A stretch of DNA of 64,000 nucleotides from contig JBLDXI010000054.1 of NCBI GenBank assembly GCA_047495785.1, positions 2,356,001-2,420,000 on the forward strand, in the 5' to 3' direction. The DNA is from Lepidodermella squamata (Eukaryota; Gastrotricha). Positions within the stretch are counted from its first letter, which is position 1. The number at the start of each line of letters is the position of its first letter. The position numbers were made by a program, and so were the translations under genes. This document shows, one piece after another, positions 9,890 to 23,463 of the stretch. Below the pieces are notes generated by a model, which saw only the letters and a list, made by a program, of their open reading frames with translations, did no database searches and was not told the DNA's origin.

Positions 9890-12633
9890 TCACTTCCACG
9901 GCTCGTATTCAAAGCCCTGGTACATGATGCGTGACGACCAATCTGCAGCTGTTAAAACAACGCGCCTGACGATATTCGGCTGATTGCGCCAGTAGCCGTC
10001 TTGCCGGTCTTGCGGCGTGTTCCACCCGCGGCCGTAGTGCGCGATTAAATACGACTCGGGGTCGCATGGCACGAGGTAGATGTCGCCGAGGAAAATCGTC
10101 GAGCAGAGCGTGAGATTTTTCGGCAGTTCGTAGTGCAGCATAGCGTGCTCCCAGGTGACAAAGCCTTGTACGAAGTTGTAGTCGACGCCGGGCTTGGCAA
10201 TGTACAGGATGAATACGTCGATGCCGACGGTTTTCGACTTGTTGCGGCGAACGTCGAAGCGCACCTCGACGCCGTAGTCCAAATCGCCGAATACGCGCGT
10301 TGATTTCAGTTCGAGGTTTGAATTCGATGGCGCGTGAACGTATTGCTTTCGAAGAGATTTCTTTTCCTTATACGACATCTGGCAAATAAAAATAAAATAA
10401 AAATAAAAATCCACTTTAATATTTTCTTAAATAAAGCATAAAATATTGCAGGTTCTATAAATTTCACAAATTCGCGCTAAATTTATGTAATAAAATATTG
10501 TGGTAAATCTTCATCGAGCTCCAAATCGTTATTTGAAGGGATAGCGAAAATTTGAAGGGATAGCAATATCGATAACTGCGAAAATTCGAGCGAAAATTAA
10601 GGCGTTTCTCATAGCAAAGGTGAAAAACCCAAAAAATTTTCTAAATTTGAATTTTAAAATTTTAAAATTTCTGAATTTTCCAAATTCACTAAATTTTCTT
10701 GTATTTGCATTTTGCATTATAATGTTCCACAATGATTTACCCTGAGCTTCTGATTTTTTTTATACCTGGTAGCATCTTCAAGGTAAAAGAATTTTCAATG
10801 TTAGCTTCGATAGCTTCGATGAAAAAATCACTGATTTTTAAAATCGATATCGATACTTGGCAGGCCGCAGTATATCTCAACTGCCCGCTCATAGCGCAAA
10901 ATACGCGTAAAAGCAATATTTATCGGTTACACCCATATGCCGTTATAATAAAAAAGACTCTATAGGGAGATTCTAAGGAAGACTGGAACCTCGAAAAACC
11001 AGAGAATTTCGGAGAAATCTAGTGCTGGATGGAACCATACATTTAGGGTTTCTACTTGGCACGCCCATTGAAGCTCGATTTAGCGGGAGCAGAGTCCAAA
11101 AGGACATACCGTATTTTTTCCAATAGTAGCCCATCCACTAATAATAGCCCATCAGTAATAGTAGCCCAGGGTTAAGGACTCAAGTCGGTTCGAAAACATC
11201 AAAAATGAAAGATTCGGCGAAAATTATTTTTTGAAATTTTCGAAATTTTTAGGTTGAAATTTTAGTAGCCGGGCTGCTATAGGAACAAATAAGGTATTGG
11301 GAAATATGTTCTTTGAAATAAATTAAATGAAGCGGAAAATTATAGCTGCAAAATTGTGTGCTACACATGTACTTCTTTTTGGCCTTTCAGGTAATGGCAT
11401 TTCAGGTATCAATTTTGGTGCTCAAATTGTATCGATTTTAGCATGAATTTGGATGAATTTCAGGATCATCATCCAAAAAAATTCAAAATCAGAATAAAAA
11501 TCGCTAAGAAATTGGTCCAACTTTGATAGCCTAGAATTAGTTATTCGAACTGCTAATTAAAATTTAGTAATATTCACCCTAATTAAATCTTCATAAAATC
11601 GTTGATTGATCGCGAAACTCGGCAGGCTGAAATCGACATCAACGTCGTTCCAGATGACTGAGCAGTTGCGATACCAGCCAAGCAGCGTACCACCCTCCAG
11701 CGACAACGGCATTTCAGCCGATTCAAACAGCTCGCGAACCGCCCAGGAGTTCGGAGCGCCCAAGTCAGGCGAATCGCCGACGAGAAATACATCCCTAGGC
11801 CGCTGAACAGCGCCCTCCTCCTGCATTTTTAGGCATGGAATAAAACGGCTGTGCCTTAGACGCCGGTTCGCAAAATCTGACAGCCCATCGTTTGATGCAT
11901 ATATCGACGGTAAATTGAGATTTTTCGACAAAAATCTACCGCTGAATACTGACTCGCAAAGACAGGGCGGGCAGTCGTTATTACTCCAAGCAGCAGAATT
12001 AGTTAAATTGACGACATCCCGCGGCAATCCGTAGCAAAAATAGTAGTGATTATGCCGGTCAGGGGAGACAAGAAAAATTTGGGAAACCAGCAATGACGAG
12101 CCGTTATTATAGCTGATAAACAGGTGGCTGAAAGATGATTCGTTGAAAAATTTCGTCGAAACATTGTTGCGGCAAAACGCGCTTTGAAGGCCGCCGTTTT
12201 TACGGCTAGGATAACACGCGTATACAACAACGATTTTGCTTTCATTAATTGCTTGGAAAATCGATTCTAAGAATAACTTCCCATTTTGGCTGGTCGGGAC
12301 GATTCCGATTGTTGTGAAATGTTGATTGCCACCGAATATTGTAGACCCGTTCCAGGCTGGTAAAAGTGACGGCTTGCCTAAAGCGACTAAACCCAACCCG
12401 TCACGCCTGATTGATTTCCGCTTGTCATTCGCCGAATCTTCACTAACTTCGGCCGAAGACGAAAATGACAGGAGTGAATACCACGAAGTCGATTCGGAAA
12501 TGATGCTGATACCAGTGCTAGGATGGTCTTGGATTTGGTAGCTGACGAAATAACTCAGTAGGGTGAATAATAGGACGAAGATGATAACGGGGAGATAGGC
12601 GCGCCATTTCGGTGAAGCTAGGCCACTCGCCAT
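9890..12633 (-). CDS. Fukutin/LicD-like type II membrane transferase, copy 3
   Basis: Exon 1 is 12633-11578 (352 codons) and exon 2 is 10378-9890 (162 residues plus stop); about 514 residues. Splicing is GT-AG, phase 0 and at the same position as in the other two copies; the intron is 1199 bp. The anchor is at about residues 13-30 (LPVIIFVLLFTLLSYFVSY). The family signature LEGGTLLGWYRNC with NDVDVDFSLP is intact, as is the C-terminal block (EVRFD, HYELP, LVPCDPESYLIAHYGRGW, NQPN, SSRIMYQGF). It is closer to copy 1 than to copy 2, with the same VGD(S/T)PDLGAP run upstream of the motif. The large intron carries copy 1 of a small inverted-repeat element. Function by family only: glycan modification in the Golgi. 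Confidence 0.84.
11106..11297 (+). mobile_element. MITE family A, copy 1
   Basis: This unit of about 190 bp has ends TACCGTATTTTTTCCAATAG and, in reverse complement, TACCTTATTTGTTCCTATAG. The same unit occurs inverted at 20506-20677, sharing the central run CAAGTCGGTTCGAAAACAT. Two independent copies with matching terminal inverted repeats indicate a mobile element. It sits in the intron of fukutin-like copy 3. Confidence 0.68.
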
Positions 12634-15600
12634 TCAACAACGTTAAATTCTCGTCATTTCAAAGCGTTTTAAAAAATTATAAATCTATATCGAAAACACA
12701 AATCGCTATATATATACAGCGTGTCCCATAATTAACTCAAACTGAGAAAATTAACGGAAAAGGGTTCAGTAACTCTAACAGAGACGGGGTCATGTCTCAT
12801 AGCCAGAAAAATATTTCAAAAATGTAGATTGACATTTTTTGACATTTTGTCCAACCGGGTAAAATACCGAAAATTACCGAATCGGTTACGATCGGGATTT
12901 CCCGGGTTTTCTCCGGAATTTCTTCCGGAATTTCCTTGGTAAAAAATATAAAAAAAAATAATAATAAATGGAAGATTATCCCCGTATGTTCAATTACAAA
13001 AAGAATTCTGCAAAATTAAAAAAATTAAAAAAATCCTACTACACAAAATTTAAACTGAGTGAGAACTGCCGCCTTAAAATTTCGATAAAAGTTGAAATAT
13101 TAGGAATTTCAAAGCCATTAGTAATCTTCAGTTTGCTGCAATATCTAAAGGGGATTCAAATTTTAATATGTCATATAAATTCGGATATTATAATTCCTCA
13201 TAATTAATTTTATAATAATTAAAAAATCCTCCTTAATAATTTAGATTTAATCAAATTCGTACGTAATCATTTGAGTGAAATGTCTATTTTTCACGATTTA
13301 ATTAGCTCTATGATTGATGAGCCGAGGCGGCTGAATCAACATCACTGCTGATTACTGAGGATGGAGTGAAAAAATTGAATGCGAGATCAAGGGCATAAAG
13401 TCCTACACTAAAAAGCGTATCATGAAAACAAGCTCCCTACACGTAGTATGCAGGTAAATTAATGTAAGGACGCCGGTATACGTAGCAGTACAGGATGTAT
13501 TCACCGCTGTTCCGCGACGTGATCATAGTAATAATAGTAAAGGCTAAAAAAGACGAGGGAAAAATCATTATGAAAGGCAACTGCTCATCTCCCTGGCAAC
13601 GCTTGACGGAACTCACACCTTTGATATACACGCTCGAACGGAAAAATACCATCATTAAATAATGGGACGACAATGTTATTTTCGATTGCTATTTTCCCGC
13701 TAGTAAATAAATTTTTTATTAAAAATGAAGCAAAATTAATAGGGAGAATCAAAACACGCAAGAATCTTGTCTGAATAGAAATTAAATGCCACATACACCT
13801 ATGGGACTGAATATGATACTATAATGCATTGAGTAGAGGGAATAAATTAATGGCTATAGAAATAAATGAAAGGGTAATAAAGTCGTCAGCGGCCTTGCAG
13901 AGAAAAATGAACCTCCTTATCCCTTAGCAGGATCAGCAATGATGTCCCACCACATGTTACCTACGTCACCAAAGCTAACCGCAGTTAATTTATTACTGAT
14001 TTTTATTCTCTATAATTTATGTTGGGAAAAATCAAAAAACGGCAAAAAGAAGAGAAATCGAAGCTTGTTTTTTGACTTGATGAGCGAAGCAGCTAAATTT
14101 TGGAGTGAAAATTCACGCCTTATCAGAGTGAAGCGTCACCTCAGCTATAAGGCGGGTAAAATGCGGTATCCGATTTCAAACATCAATAAATGCGTTAGAT
14201 CACATTTTCGTGAGGTAACACCTTCTCCTGATAATGAGGATGTGATGGCGGTCGGCTGATGATGATGATGATCAATTTTTATTTGCAATGTCATCCCGCA
14301 CTTTCATTTTATTACACGGTGCGCTGCCGCCGCACGCTCTCGGCTGTAGGTCATCTCGGCGAAAAATCTGACCTCTGAAGACCTGAAAATTGATGTAAAA
14401 ACTCATGGGGAATATTACCGATTAAAATGAATAAATTTTTCGGCTCATGTTTTTCCCCTTGGAATTTTTTAATTCAATTTCACAAATATGTCCCACACGG
14501 CGACTGAACGTTTGTCAAATGAGGTCCCTACGAAGCATTTGCGGTGTCACTCTGAGGTACAGGGAATGATTATATAAGGGAAAAATGCGAAACTCAAAAA
14601 TTATCTTCGAGAGTAGCAAAAGACATCAACTTAGGTGGTACGGTCGTATGGACCCCGAACGGCTGACTCACCGAGAACGGTATTGGAACGTGCCGGAGGG
14701 TTAGAAACGGCCTAGAAGCAGGCCTAAGCTAAGGTGGCTCGACTGAATTAAGAAAAATTTAGAGGATGCCGATGATCTAGGGAAGGACAGAAAACAGTGG
14801 AGGCTGCAAATTCTGGGTTGATGAATCTGATACTTCTCGTGGGATTTTGTATATTTTGTTTCATTGATGGAAAATGATTTCGGTTTGACTAGGATCAGTC
14901 CCCTAGACTGGTCCTCCTCCGACACGCGCTCTGTTTGCCAGGTCAGCACCGTGACCTGTCCGGCAGGGTGTGTACACCGGAGTGATTTTTATTCTCAGCA
15001 CGCCTGTTTTTTTGAGCTGACGAATAAAGAAAATGCTATGATATGTTATGTTAATTTCACAAATAAATTCAGATATTTTCGAAGATCGCCAGGTTTCGAT
15101 TTCCGTTCATTTCCATTTCGAAATTCAGCGTCGCAGAACAAGGGTTCTCAAACACGTGTTACCAGTTTTTCTCAGATCTTTTCCCGACAACAATAACTCG
15201 TAGGTGGAAAAAAGAACACAACACAGCGGAAAAAGATAAGATAACGCCACACGCGCGACTGGCCGCGGGAAAAATTCATTTACTCGCGCTGTGCTGTTAT
15301 TAGGTAACTTGAATCTTGAATGGTATAACACTACGTAGTATAATTCAACGACACTATATACTCGTGTATTATTATAATGATTATGCACTTGTGTCTTGCC
15401 TTTTACCGCCCGCTCGCCTTTTTGCGATAGCCACCAGCCGGCTGCTTTTATTACCGTTCGAGCACTTGCGATTATCCGCCATTATTATTACCCACACATG
15501 AGATGTTTTTCCTACCAACATTCCTGTGTGTAAAAAGCTAACTCAGCACCTAAGCCGAATAATAAAAAAATGAATATGTTTGTTACGTTTAATTTCTTTT

Positions 15601-18580
15601 AAAATTGCCGCGTGATAACACCTGAGAAGTGATGAGCTGATGACTCATCACGTGCTCGCCATTCTCACCCCCGAGTACTTGAACCCTGCTGCTTTTATTC
15701 ATTCTCTTCTACAACGTGTTGATTGTAAGCGCTCAGTGCTGGGCTTATTTCCTCATTACAAATTTTATTGCTGTTGGGTTTTTTCTTCCATTCAATCAAT
15801 GCACGTGGCGATCAACTGGCATGCCTTGTTGTGGCACGCGTTCAAGTGACGATGCATTTCGATAAAATACAGCTTTATTTTTCGCCCGATTTTCTGCTGC
15901 GATTTTAGTGATGTTGGAATGTAGGCTTTTCATGTTCCGTTTTTTAAGGTGGTTCTCTGTTGTTTTATATCCAATATTTCCTTCACATCGCTGAACCCAT
16001 GTTACATTGTTACATTGAGCCAGAAAAATTAATCCATATTTTAGGTATTTTCTAGTATTGGCTACCTTTTTATTGTTGGTTTTGGGTACTAGGTATGCCT
16101 AGGTATTCGTAATACTATGATTATGTGTTGGCCTTTCAGGCTTTACCGCCACATGTCAGATTTATTGCGATTAATATCAATCAGTTCAGCCGGATACAAT
16201 ATCCGTAATACCTCGGAGTAATTTTTCCATGTTTTCGTGTGGAAGCAATCACTCTATAAGGACCGAAATGCTTCGAAGCTTCGTTTTATCCCTATCAGCG
16301 ATATATTTATCAAGTAACGAATTTCTTGGCTTTCATCGCGAATGTGAAATTTTTCAGTTATCCACGTGTAGATGTCCAAAATTATTGCGGTTTGTTTAGT
16401 ATTTTCAGCTTATTTTAAACAATGACGTTCTTGCAATAAGATGAACAATAAAAGCCTGATGTTCATCTACGAGATGCACCGAAAATCTAGGCTTTTATAC
16501 TGCTGACTGTCTACCGCGCAGTCGACCGCCTTTGTCTCATTTGCAATACTACTCGTTTTCGGTATTTTCCTACAGCAAAAGGAATGGATTATTTTCATGC
16601 TTCCAAGTAAGTGTCAGAGCGGAAATTCGACGATTAAGGAGGATTTTTGTATTTGATGACCTGAATTTTATTGCTTTTATTGCTGCGTGATGTTTCGCGA
16701 CCTAGAAAACACGTCGATATAATTATCGCCGCTTTATTATAACACCACGTAGTAATGAACAGCAAAAACACTGGCTTATTTCTTGCACTTACGAATGCGT
16801 TTAATGAGGCGGTCGAAAATCTTTACCACACGATTTTTCTTAGAATAAATTTCATATACTTGGCAGGCTGTTACTACTATGCGTCGTGGAAAAAATCGTA
16901 AGAATAAACAACGCACCCAGGCACGAGAGCAGTTAGAACGATACCTTGTTGGCTTGTAAAAGTGGCAGGTAAAGTGTTGGAATGTTTGCTGCCTGCCTTA
17001 GTCGTGGTTGTTTTCATTACCCTAATACTCACATTACTAGCCGTGTCGCTCGTCCTCTGCCTGCTATAGTATACACTCATCGACGGCAGTATTAACCCTA
17101 TGCCAGGCTCTGCTGTGTTGATAGTAAGGTAGTAGTAATCCTCATCATTATCGCCATTGCTTCATGCCTTGTACTGCCTTGTAATAGGCGGACGCCGTAA
17201 ACTGTGACATGGATCTGTACTATACTCGGCCATATAACGTTACCACGTGGTGTAACTTCCCTTGGCTTCTGTAGTGATAGATTACTATTAGTAGTAGTAA
17301 TATTAGAACAAATAGCTGGCCACTACTACTTGTTCCAGTAATAGCAGCCTCGCATCTTCTATGGGAGTGCTTTCTAGGCTATTCGGGCAAATTCGAGATA
17401 CTTATATTTTACAGTTCTTTTTGGAACTGGTAAAATTCACGCGTACTCTCGCTAGACCAGCCACTATTTTAGTTACTTAACCCTTCTGTAATTTTCTCGA
17501 TTTTTGGCATAGGTTGAAAAAATTGGAAAAGTCCTCCTTAATAAATTGTTAGCAAATTTCCCACTGTTCGCTAAATTGATTTTATCGCTTTAACAAGTGA
17601 AAAGCGGTGTTGGCCGAATTTTCTGAATTTCGCGAACAGGTTTCTGGCTTCAAATACGGCGAATCTTGGCTTTCCTAATTTAGTGCACCATCTCTCCTTG
17701 GATATTTTAAATTTTAAAAAGTTCGACCTCAAGAATGCTCTCATCCGCACCTTACTCATTCAGACGAACGCACAGGCGCTCTAAAAATTTATCCTAATTT
17801 TTAAATATTAAGCCTTGTCATAAATACCTCAACAGCATCGATAATAGCATTTAACAATAGCAATTTAATTTAGGTTGATGCGGTTTATTAGCTTGGGAAA
17901 AAACTGTGCGCGAACTTTCGTACCTTGCGCCGTAAACTTTGAACGCCATTTTCTCAACAACCCTGATGGCTATTATTTTCGTTTTGATATCGTTCGATTC
18001 CTCGTTAATTGATTAGTTGAATGTGACCCTTTCACTTGTTAATGGGTCAATTACACTCAAAAACTCATAGGGAAAGAACATTTTTGTTTAGATGATGACG
18101 TTGAAATTGCATCACCGCGTCGAATTGCTTGTTTTTCACGCTTGAAGACTTTTGTGTTAGATTTCACACACAACCCTGGTATAACCGCGCACTCACAAGG
18201 GATTAAAACTAGCCTCGCTTCCGTCCTAGTTGCGGCTAAGTAAACATGATCCATGGTACGTGAATGACGATCAAGAGCGGGATTACGCCACACCATGTGC
18301 AACATTACTGCGACAACCACACACACACATGTCGTGAATGTTCACGTGAAAAGTCGGCTCTTTGTTTACTTTACCGTCTAGTTTTTACCTGTCAGCACTT
18401 GTCTAGAAATTTATCCAAGTTCACGGACAGGATTATCAAATCTCGGACATAATTTTTATCCAAATTTTTCAAGATTTTTTGTAGAATTTTTCAAAGATTT
18501 TCCGCCCTTTTCCCGAGTTATTTTTCTGATAATTTTTATATACTTGTTGTTTAGATTTGTTGTTTGCCGTTTTATAAAAA
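12634..18580. other. Gene-poor stretch of about 6 kb
   Basis: No convincing gene was found on either strand, apart from a decayed LINE tail at 14615-14812. The frames are short, lack domain features and do not join into exons. Two copies of the dispersed motif TTAAGGNGG are present on the minus strand (about 13221 and 17531) and one on the plus strand (16634). Confidence 0.55.
14615..14812 (+). mobile_element. Decayed non-LTR retrotransposon (LINE) C-terminal remnant
   Basis: One frame reads LRWYGRMDPERLTHRERYW, then PEG, a stop, KRPRSRPKLRWLD, a stop, IKKNLEDADDL...RKQW. This is the well-known C-terminal block following the reverse transcriptase of many LINEs (R-W-(F/Y)-G-H ... G-R-P-K-x-R-W-x-D). 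Two in-frame stops and the absence of the upstream polymerase show a dead, 5'-truncated copy. Confidence 0.8.
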
Positions 18581-20897
18581 ATGGTTAATACTTTTAGAAC
18601 GCCGACATGGGCGCTTGTCGCGTTTGTTTTCCTAGTCGCCTTCAGCGTCTTCTCGTCAGTTTCAGCTCAAGACAACAGCGTTCACGACAAAATCGGCGAT
18701 GAGTCACCACCGACCGGCAATGACACGGCCGATGCGCCGGTTGATAAATTCAGGTCGAACTGGACGGATGATAGGAAATTGTCGTGGAAAGATTTCGTTT
18801 TCCCGATTGCTTGCGGCATCGCTGGTCCGTGCATTTTCGCCTTTGTGATCGCCGCCGCCATTTACCAGCCGCATCACACGAAGCAGCGCGAAGAGAAGAA
18901 GGTGAGAACGACAATTTCATCATTTTTTTGCGTGGGATTACACCTTTGATCTTTAATCCAACATAGATGATATAGGGTTAGACAAGCATCATCTTCGGCT
19001 TATTATAATTTTTTGACTTGAAGACAATAGAAATTACTTGAAATTGATGTAGAAAAGACTGAAAATTACCAAAATACCAGAAATTAGCCCCAAATTAATT
19101 TTTTTTCAGGCAAGGGAATTAGAGTAATCTAGCGATTCATACATGATTCATGGAATTTTTATGAACATTTCGTGCAATTCTCCGGAGGTGTCCGTAAAAT
19201 CACGGGTCAGAGTTTTCGCTTACATTTTTAGTGGATTTGTTATTATAATTTTGTTGGTCCAAAGTCCAAAGGTTTTAGTAGATTTTTTCAACCAGAACTT
19301 TATCATTTTGGATCCTATATCTGGGATTTTCGCTATCAGTAGTATTTTGGGTGAAGAGAATGGAATGCCGACCCTGTTAATCCGTGTAGAATGTTGGATT
19401 TTTTATACGAATACTCCAATTATCCAAAATGCGATTATGCCAGACTTCGGATTATCTGTGTCGCTGAAAATAGGAATGAATATCCGGAAATTTAATGTTT
19501 AGGAAATATCCCTTAACAGAAAATTAGGGAAAGCTAAGAAGAGGGTGGGAAGGGGGCACTAGTTTTGAAAAGCCTTCGAATGAAAGCTCGTATGGCATAA
19601 CAAATTCAGTGAAAATTCATGGGCTCTATTTTTGCTTTGAAAAATGAAATATTCAACATTCTGAGGATTCGAATAAATAATTATAATATATTTTCATACA
19701 AATTTAGTAGAGACCTGAATTAAATAGGCAATTATGGCAATTTTTAATGGGTCTTACTTTTAGCGGAACCAAATTTTGTCACTTTTTGAAGCTTTCAAGA
19801 TTGTCAAGATTTATCAGCATAATTTGAAAAAAATCATCATTAAATTCAGCGTAAAATTCTGTAAAAGACGCATTCTTCACTATAGAATTCATGCATTGCC
19901 TCAATTTCATAGCAATATTCAAAAAGCGACCTTTCGCTTACCTAAAATTAGGTTCCGCAAAATGCCGATTTGGTTCCGGTAAAAGATATTCTGATTTTTA
20001 ATATACTTAAAATCTCAAGACATTGACGATTTCGGTGTCGTTTGGAACCGCTCAGAAGATGCGTCTCGATTTCGAGTCAGCGGCACAGTTTTTAACCGGT
20101 GTCAAATGACTCACAAGCGAATCGAAACAACCTTCCAGAATTTCTCCCAACCTTTTAGGCCTTGGAACTCTTTAAATTAAATTGAAACTCCTCTACGTCA
20201 CCGTCTATTGCTTTATGCGGTTGAAATTCGATAGAAATTCTAAGCTAATCAGCTTTTCAAAAAGGTTCAGCTGTCATTCTAACGACCTTTTTGGGATTAG
20301 CGGAACATTTCTGAATTATTACCACCCGAAATCTCGAAATGTCTCTGCTGGTCAAAATAATTGACCCAGAACCCGTTGGACCCATGTTTTATAGAATCCG
20401 AAGTCATTATTCGCTCTGATCTAATGAGGAAAATTTTTGTCACACGGACCAGGCCAGTTGGACCTATAGGTTGATATAACTCCGTTAACAGATTTTCTAA
20501 AAAATGAGTTTCCCATATTTTTCCTATAGCAGCCTACAATTTCAAACTCGAAATTCTGAAAAATTCGAAAGTTACTTTGGGGAATCGCTCATTTTTAATG
20601 TTTTCGAACCGACTTGACCCAGTTAAGGATGGGCGATTAATAGCGACTGGGCTTACTATTGGAACAAATACGGTATTTCAGCGATGCTTTTTTTACGTAT
20701 ATAATAATCTCTAGACTAGAGGCTCCGCTTTTTTTAATATTTGTCTGTTTTAATTTCAGCGTTACGAAGACGCGCTGGAGCAGAAGAAGCGTTCCGACTC
20801 TCAAACCGAAAAATTCCGCCTGCTACAACAGCAAATATCGATAACTCACGCGCCGCGCGATTCCGACTCGAAGAGGAGTAGCGTTAGCAATGTTTAA
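18581..20897 (+). CDS. Small single-pass membrane protein, paralogue 1
   Basis: Exon 1 is 18581-18901 (107 codons) and exon 2 is 20760-20897 (45 residues plus stop), joined by a 1858-bp GT-AG intron; 152 residues. A signal peptide (about 1-28, ending SSVSA) is followed by a short acidic ectodomain with two sequons, one membrane span (about 70-94, FPIACGIAGPCIFAFVIAAA) and a charged cytoplasmic tail (REEKK RYEDALEQKK...). This is type I topology. The layout and the motifs VHDKIGDE and FVIAAAIY match the gene at 24137-25353, so the two are duplicates. AATAAA lies 19 bases after the stop. I do not recognise the family. The long intron holds MITE copies. Confidence 0.7.
19752..19990. mobile_element. 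MITE family B
   Basis: The left end CTTACTTTTAGCGGAACCAA and the right end (reverse complement TATCTTTTACCGGAACCAA) form a terminal inverted repeat of about 20 bp around a 240-bp unit with no gene. A diverged inverted relative occurs at about 44620-44770, with the same TTAAGCGGAACCAAAT end and similar interior. Confidence 0.5.
20506..20677 (-). mobile_element. MITE family A, copy 2 (inverted)
   Basis: The reverse complement matches 11106-11297 along most of its length, including the ends (GGAACAAATACGGTA) and the core GTTTTCGAACCGACTTG. It lies in the intron of the membrane-protein gene. Confidence 0.65.
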
Positions 20898-20915
20898 ACA
20901 AAATAGATCATCACA

Positions 20916-20921
20916 AATAAA
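20916..20921 (+). terminator. Poly(A) signal AATAAA, paralogue 1
   Basis: A canonical AATAAA lies 19 bases after the stop codon. Confidence 0.5.
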
Positions 20922-23463
20922 TAGCCGAACGAAGAAGCAGCCGACGACGACGATTTGATCCTCTTCTTGATATATATGTAGGCGTTTGATGACTTTGATG
21001 ACTGATGAAAATTCACCTCATCTTTGAGCGAAAAAAAACCGGGTGTGTATTACTCTTCCATGTTTACGCAATTTTTTCGAATCATGATTCCACAGTTTTG
21101 TTCGGTTGGCTGGAGAGATGATGATGATGTCCTCGCATAATTTAGAACAACTACTGCTTTTTTCTCTCGAATAATCTACCTTGAAAATGTTCCGAATCTG
21201 GCGCTAGTATTTTTGTGTTTTTTTTTGTGTTTCGAAGAAGAAGAAAATTTATTATTAGCATTAACCAATTATATAAATAATAATATGTTATCATCAGTCT
21301 TTTCTGACACAAGGTGAAATTAGTGTTTTCAATTTAAAAAAAATGAATTTAACGTCCAATATTCTTCCCTTTGTTGCTACTCCTGCCATCCTGAAAAAAC
21401 CTGGAGTATTATTTTTGTGATTCGACGTTTGTAAATATAAGTCAGCGCAATAATATTTTTCGTTATATATAAATATATTAGCCTCATCGTTTAGTTCATC
21501 ATCTTCTTCTTCTTCTTTACCATCTTCTTCGTTGCTGCTTTGTTAAGGATTGATTGATATTAACTAGTGCCAATTTGGAGCGCGTGCTTTTTGTTGGAGG
21601 ACCGTAATATAGTTCTGTGAATCAACGAAAAGGGAAGATGAGATAATTTTTTTAATTAAAAAAATGAAAATGATGACAAGATTGTTTATGAATTTTTTTA
21701 TCCAGGCCGTCGGAAATAAGCAGGTAATTTGTTTATTATTATTATGTGAAAAATGCTTGCTATATGTATCAAAGAGCTTCCGTAATTGGCTGCTAATTTA
21801 TATAGCCGATGGTTCCGGTATAAATTGCTTGCATATAATACTCTCCAGACATGATGATAAAATGAACGCGATTCGGTACGTGACATTTCGCATTGAGACC
21901 AGCGCACTTTTTTCTACATCCGTGGTCATTGAAATGAGAGGGAGAGAGAGCAGCCCAGGTACATGACATTTCACAAAGGCGAGTGAGCTTCAATGGGCTA
22001 TTGATCACCTGTGCTGCGCTTGCTGAAAAAGTAGAGAATATATGCGCCAATTATCTCGGCTTGCACAAATGCCATCTGATGGGTATACTGCATAGTAAAA
22101 ATTTAGTGCCGTAGGCGCAAAAAAAGTATGGAGACCGTGAAAAATTTCCGACTTGAGGTGAGTTCCTAATGATTTTCCTCATTGTAGAACCGGCTGTTTT
22201 TTTTAGTATAACACGCTCACATGATTACATGTGCTTTTACACTCGTCTTTCGCATATAATGACTAGATTTAAAATGAAAGATGTTTTAGCCACAGGTTAG
22301 GCATTAATACCTTGACGTCATTGAAGTGAGTACCAGATGACGTAATTGGTAGCAAATTTTTAGATCTTTTGTTATATTTAGATGTATATCGAGGTTAATT
22401 GGCCAAGTTGGGTAATTCCAAATTTACATCAATTAATTTTAAATTTTTCGAATTTCAGTTATTTATCTAGGTTTTATTAATTAATTAATTTTGTAGTATC
22501 TAAGGGGTTTTGAGCAATTTTTTCTTTATAACTCACAGCTCTGCACTGCCTGATTCCCACGAGATTGCTAAAAGGCGGATTATTTCTTCGCTGCGAGTGG
22601 CAAAAAATTCCGTCTAGTACTTTGGCGCATCCGATTATATGTAGCACGGCTATATATCGTAAAAAACCGCTTCTCAATGTCCCAGTTGTCTTTTCGGCCT
22701 CTGAAGGCTCTATCAGCCAAAAACCCGCCGAGTTTTTTCCGGATTTGACAAACTGAGGCGAATGTTGAGCTGGCGAGTGTATTTTTCAGTGAGTAACATC
22801 TATCACTCAGGCTCATCGCGCGGTCTCTCATTAAAATTCAGCGGCGAGTGAAAAACGTGCGATGCTATCTGCTGCTATCTAAATGATGTGCACTTTCCGC
22901 CCTGATCTAACACAACCAACGCGCCGCGCTCTCGCGCACAGAAAAAAAAACCGGCCCTTAATATTACGTATAGCGATGAGGCCAAATATCATGACAACAA
23001 CAACGCTGTTACTGCTACATATAAATTAAATTTCGGAAAAACCACCTCTCGATTATACATGCTATGGCTACTCACCGCCGGCCGGTTGGTGGTGGAAAAT
23101 TCCGCGTGCAGGACACGCAGCAAAACAACTATGTATCCGCATGAAAAATAAGCTCAGGCGATTAAACAACTTTTGAACCGGTTTACAATTAGGCAATTTA
23201 AAAATCAATTTCGACAGTAATTTTTATTAAGGCGGCATATTTTTTTTGCGGCGCGTCATATCGTTTTTTTCGCAATCAATAATTTTGCGCGAGAAATATA
23301 ATAATAACAGTAATCACGCCAAATTTTCGCCCTACTGGTCTAGCATAAATTTTTCACGCCCCAGTGATTAATCATCCAATCAGTTTTTTTTATATGCTGA
23401 AATATTATACTCACCTAAAACAAGAACTAGTAGTTTTTATTCGATCAGAGACATTTTTTGAGC
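20922..23463. other. Intergenic, no gene seen
   Basis: About 2.5 kb without a supported gene. The frames present have no signal peptides, domains or splice partners. AT-rich runs are common near 21240-21300, and a GC-rich patch occurs near 22910. Confidence 0.55.

Noticed and set aside
12718-12740. CAGCGTGTCCCATAATTAA resembling a transposon end
   Set aside because: Only one end was seen, with no inverted partner or duplication.
13939-14259. 106-codon frame in the gene-poor region
   Set aside because: It is Lys/Arg-rich without any motif, and no splice partners were found.
22400-22425. GTTGGGTAATTCCAA, partly like the reverse complement of nematode SL1
   Set aside because: Only about 10 bases match and there is no snRNA-like context, so coincidence is likely.
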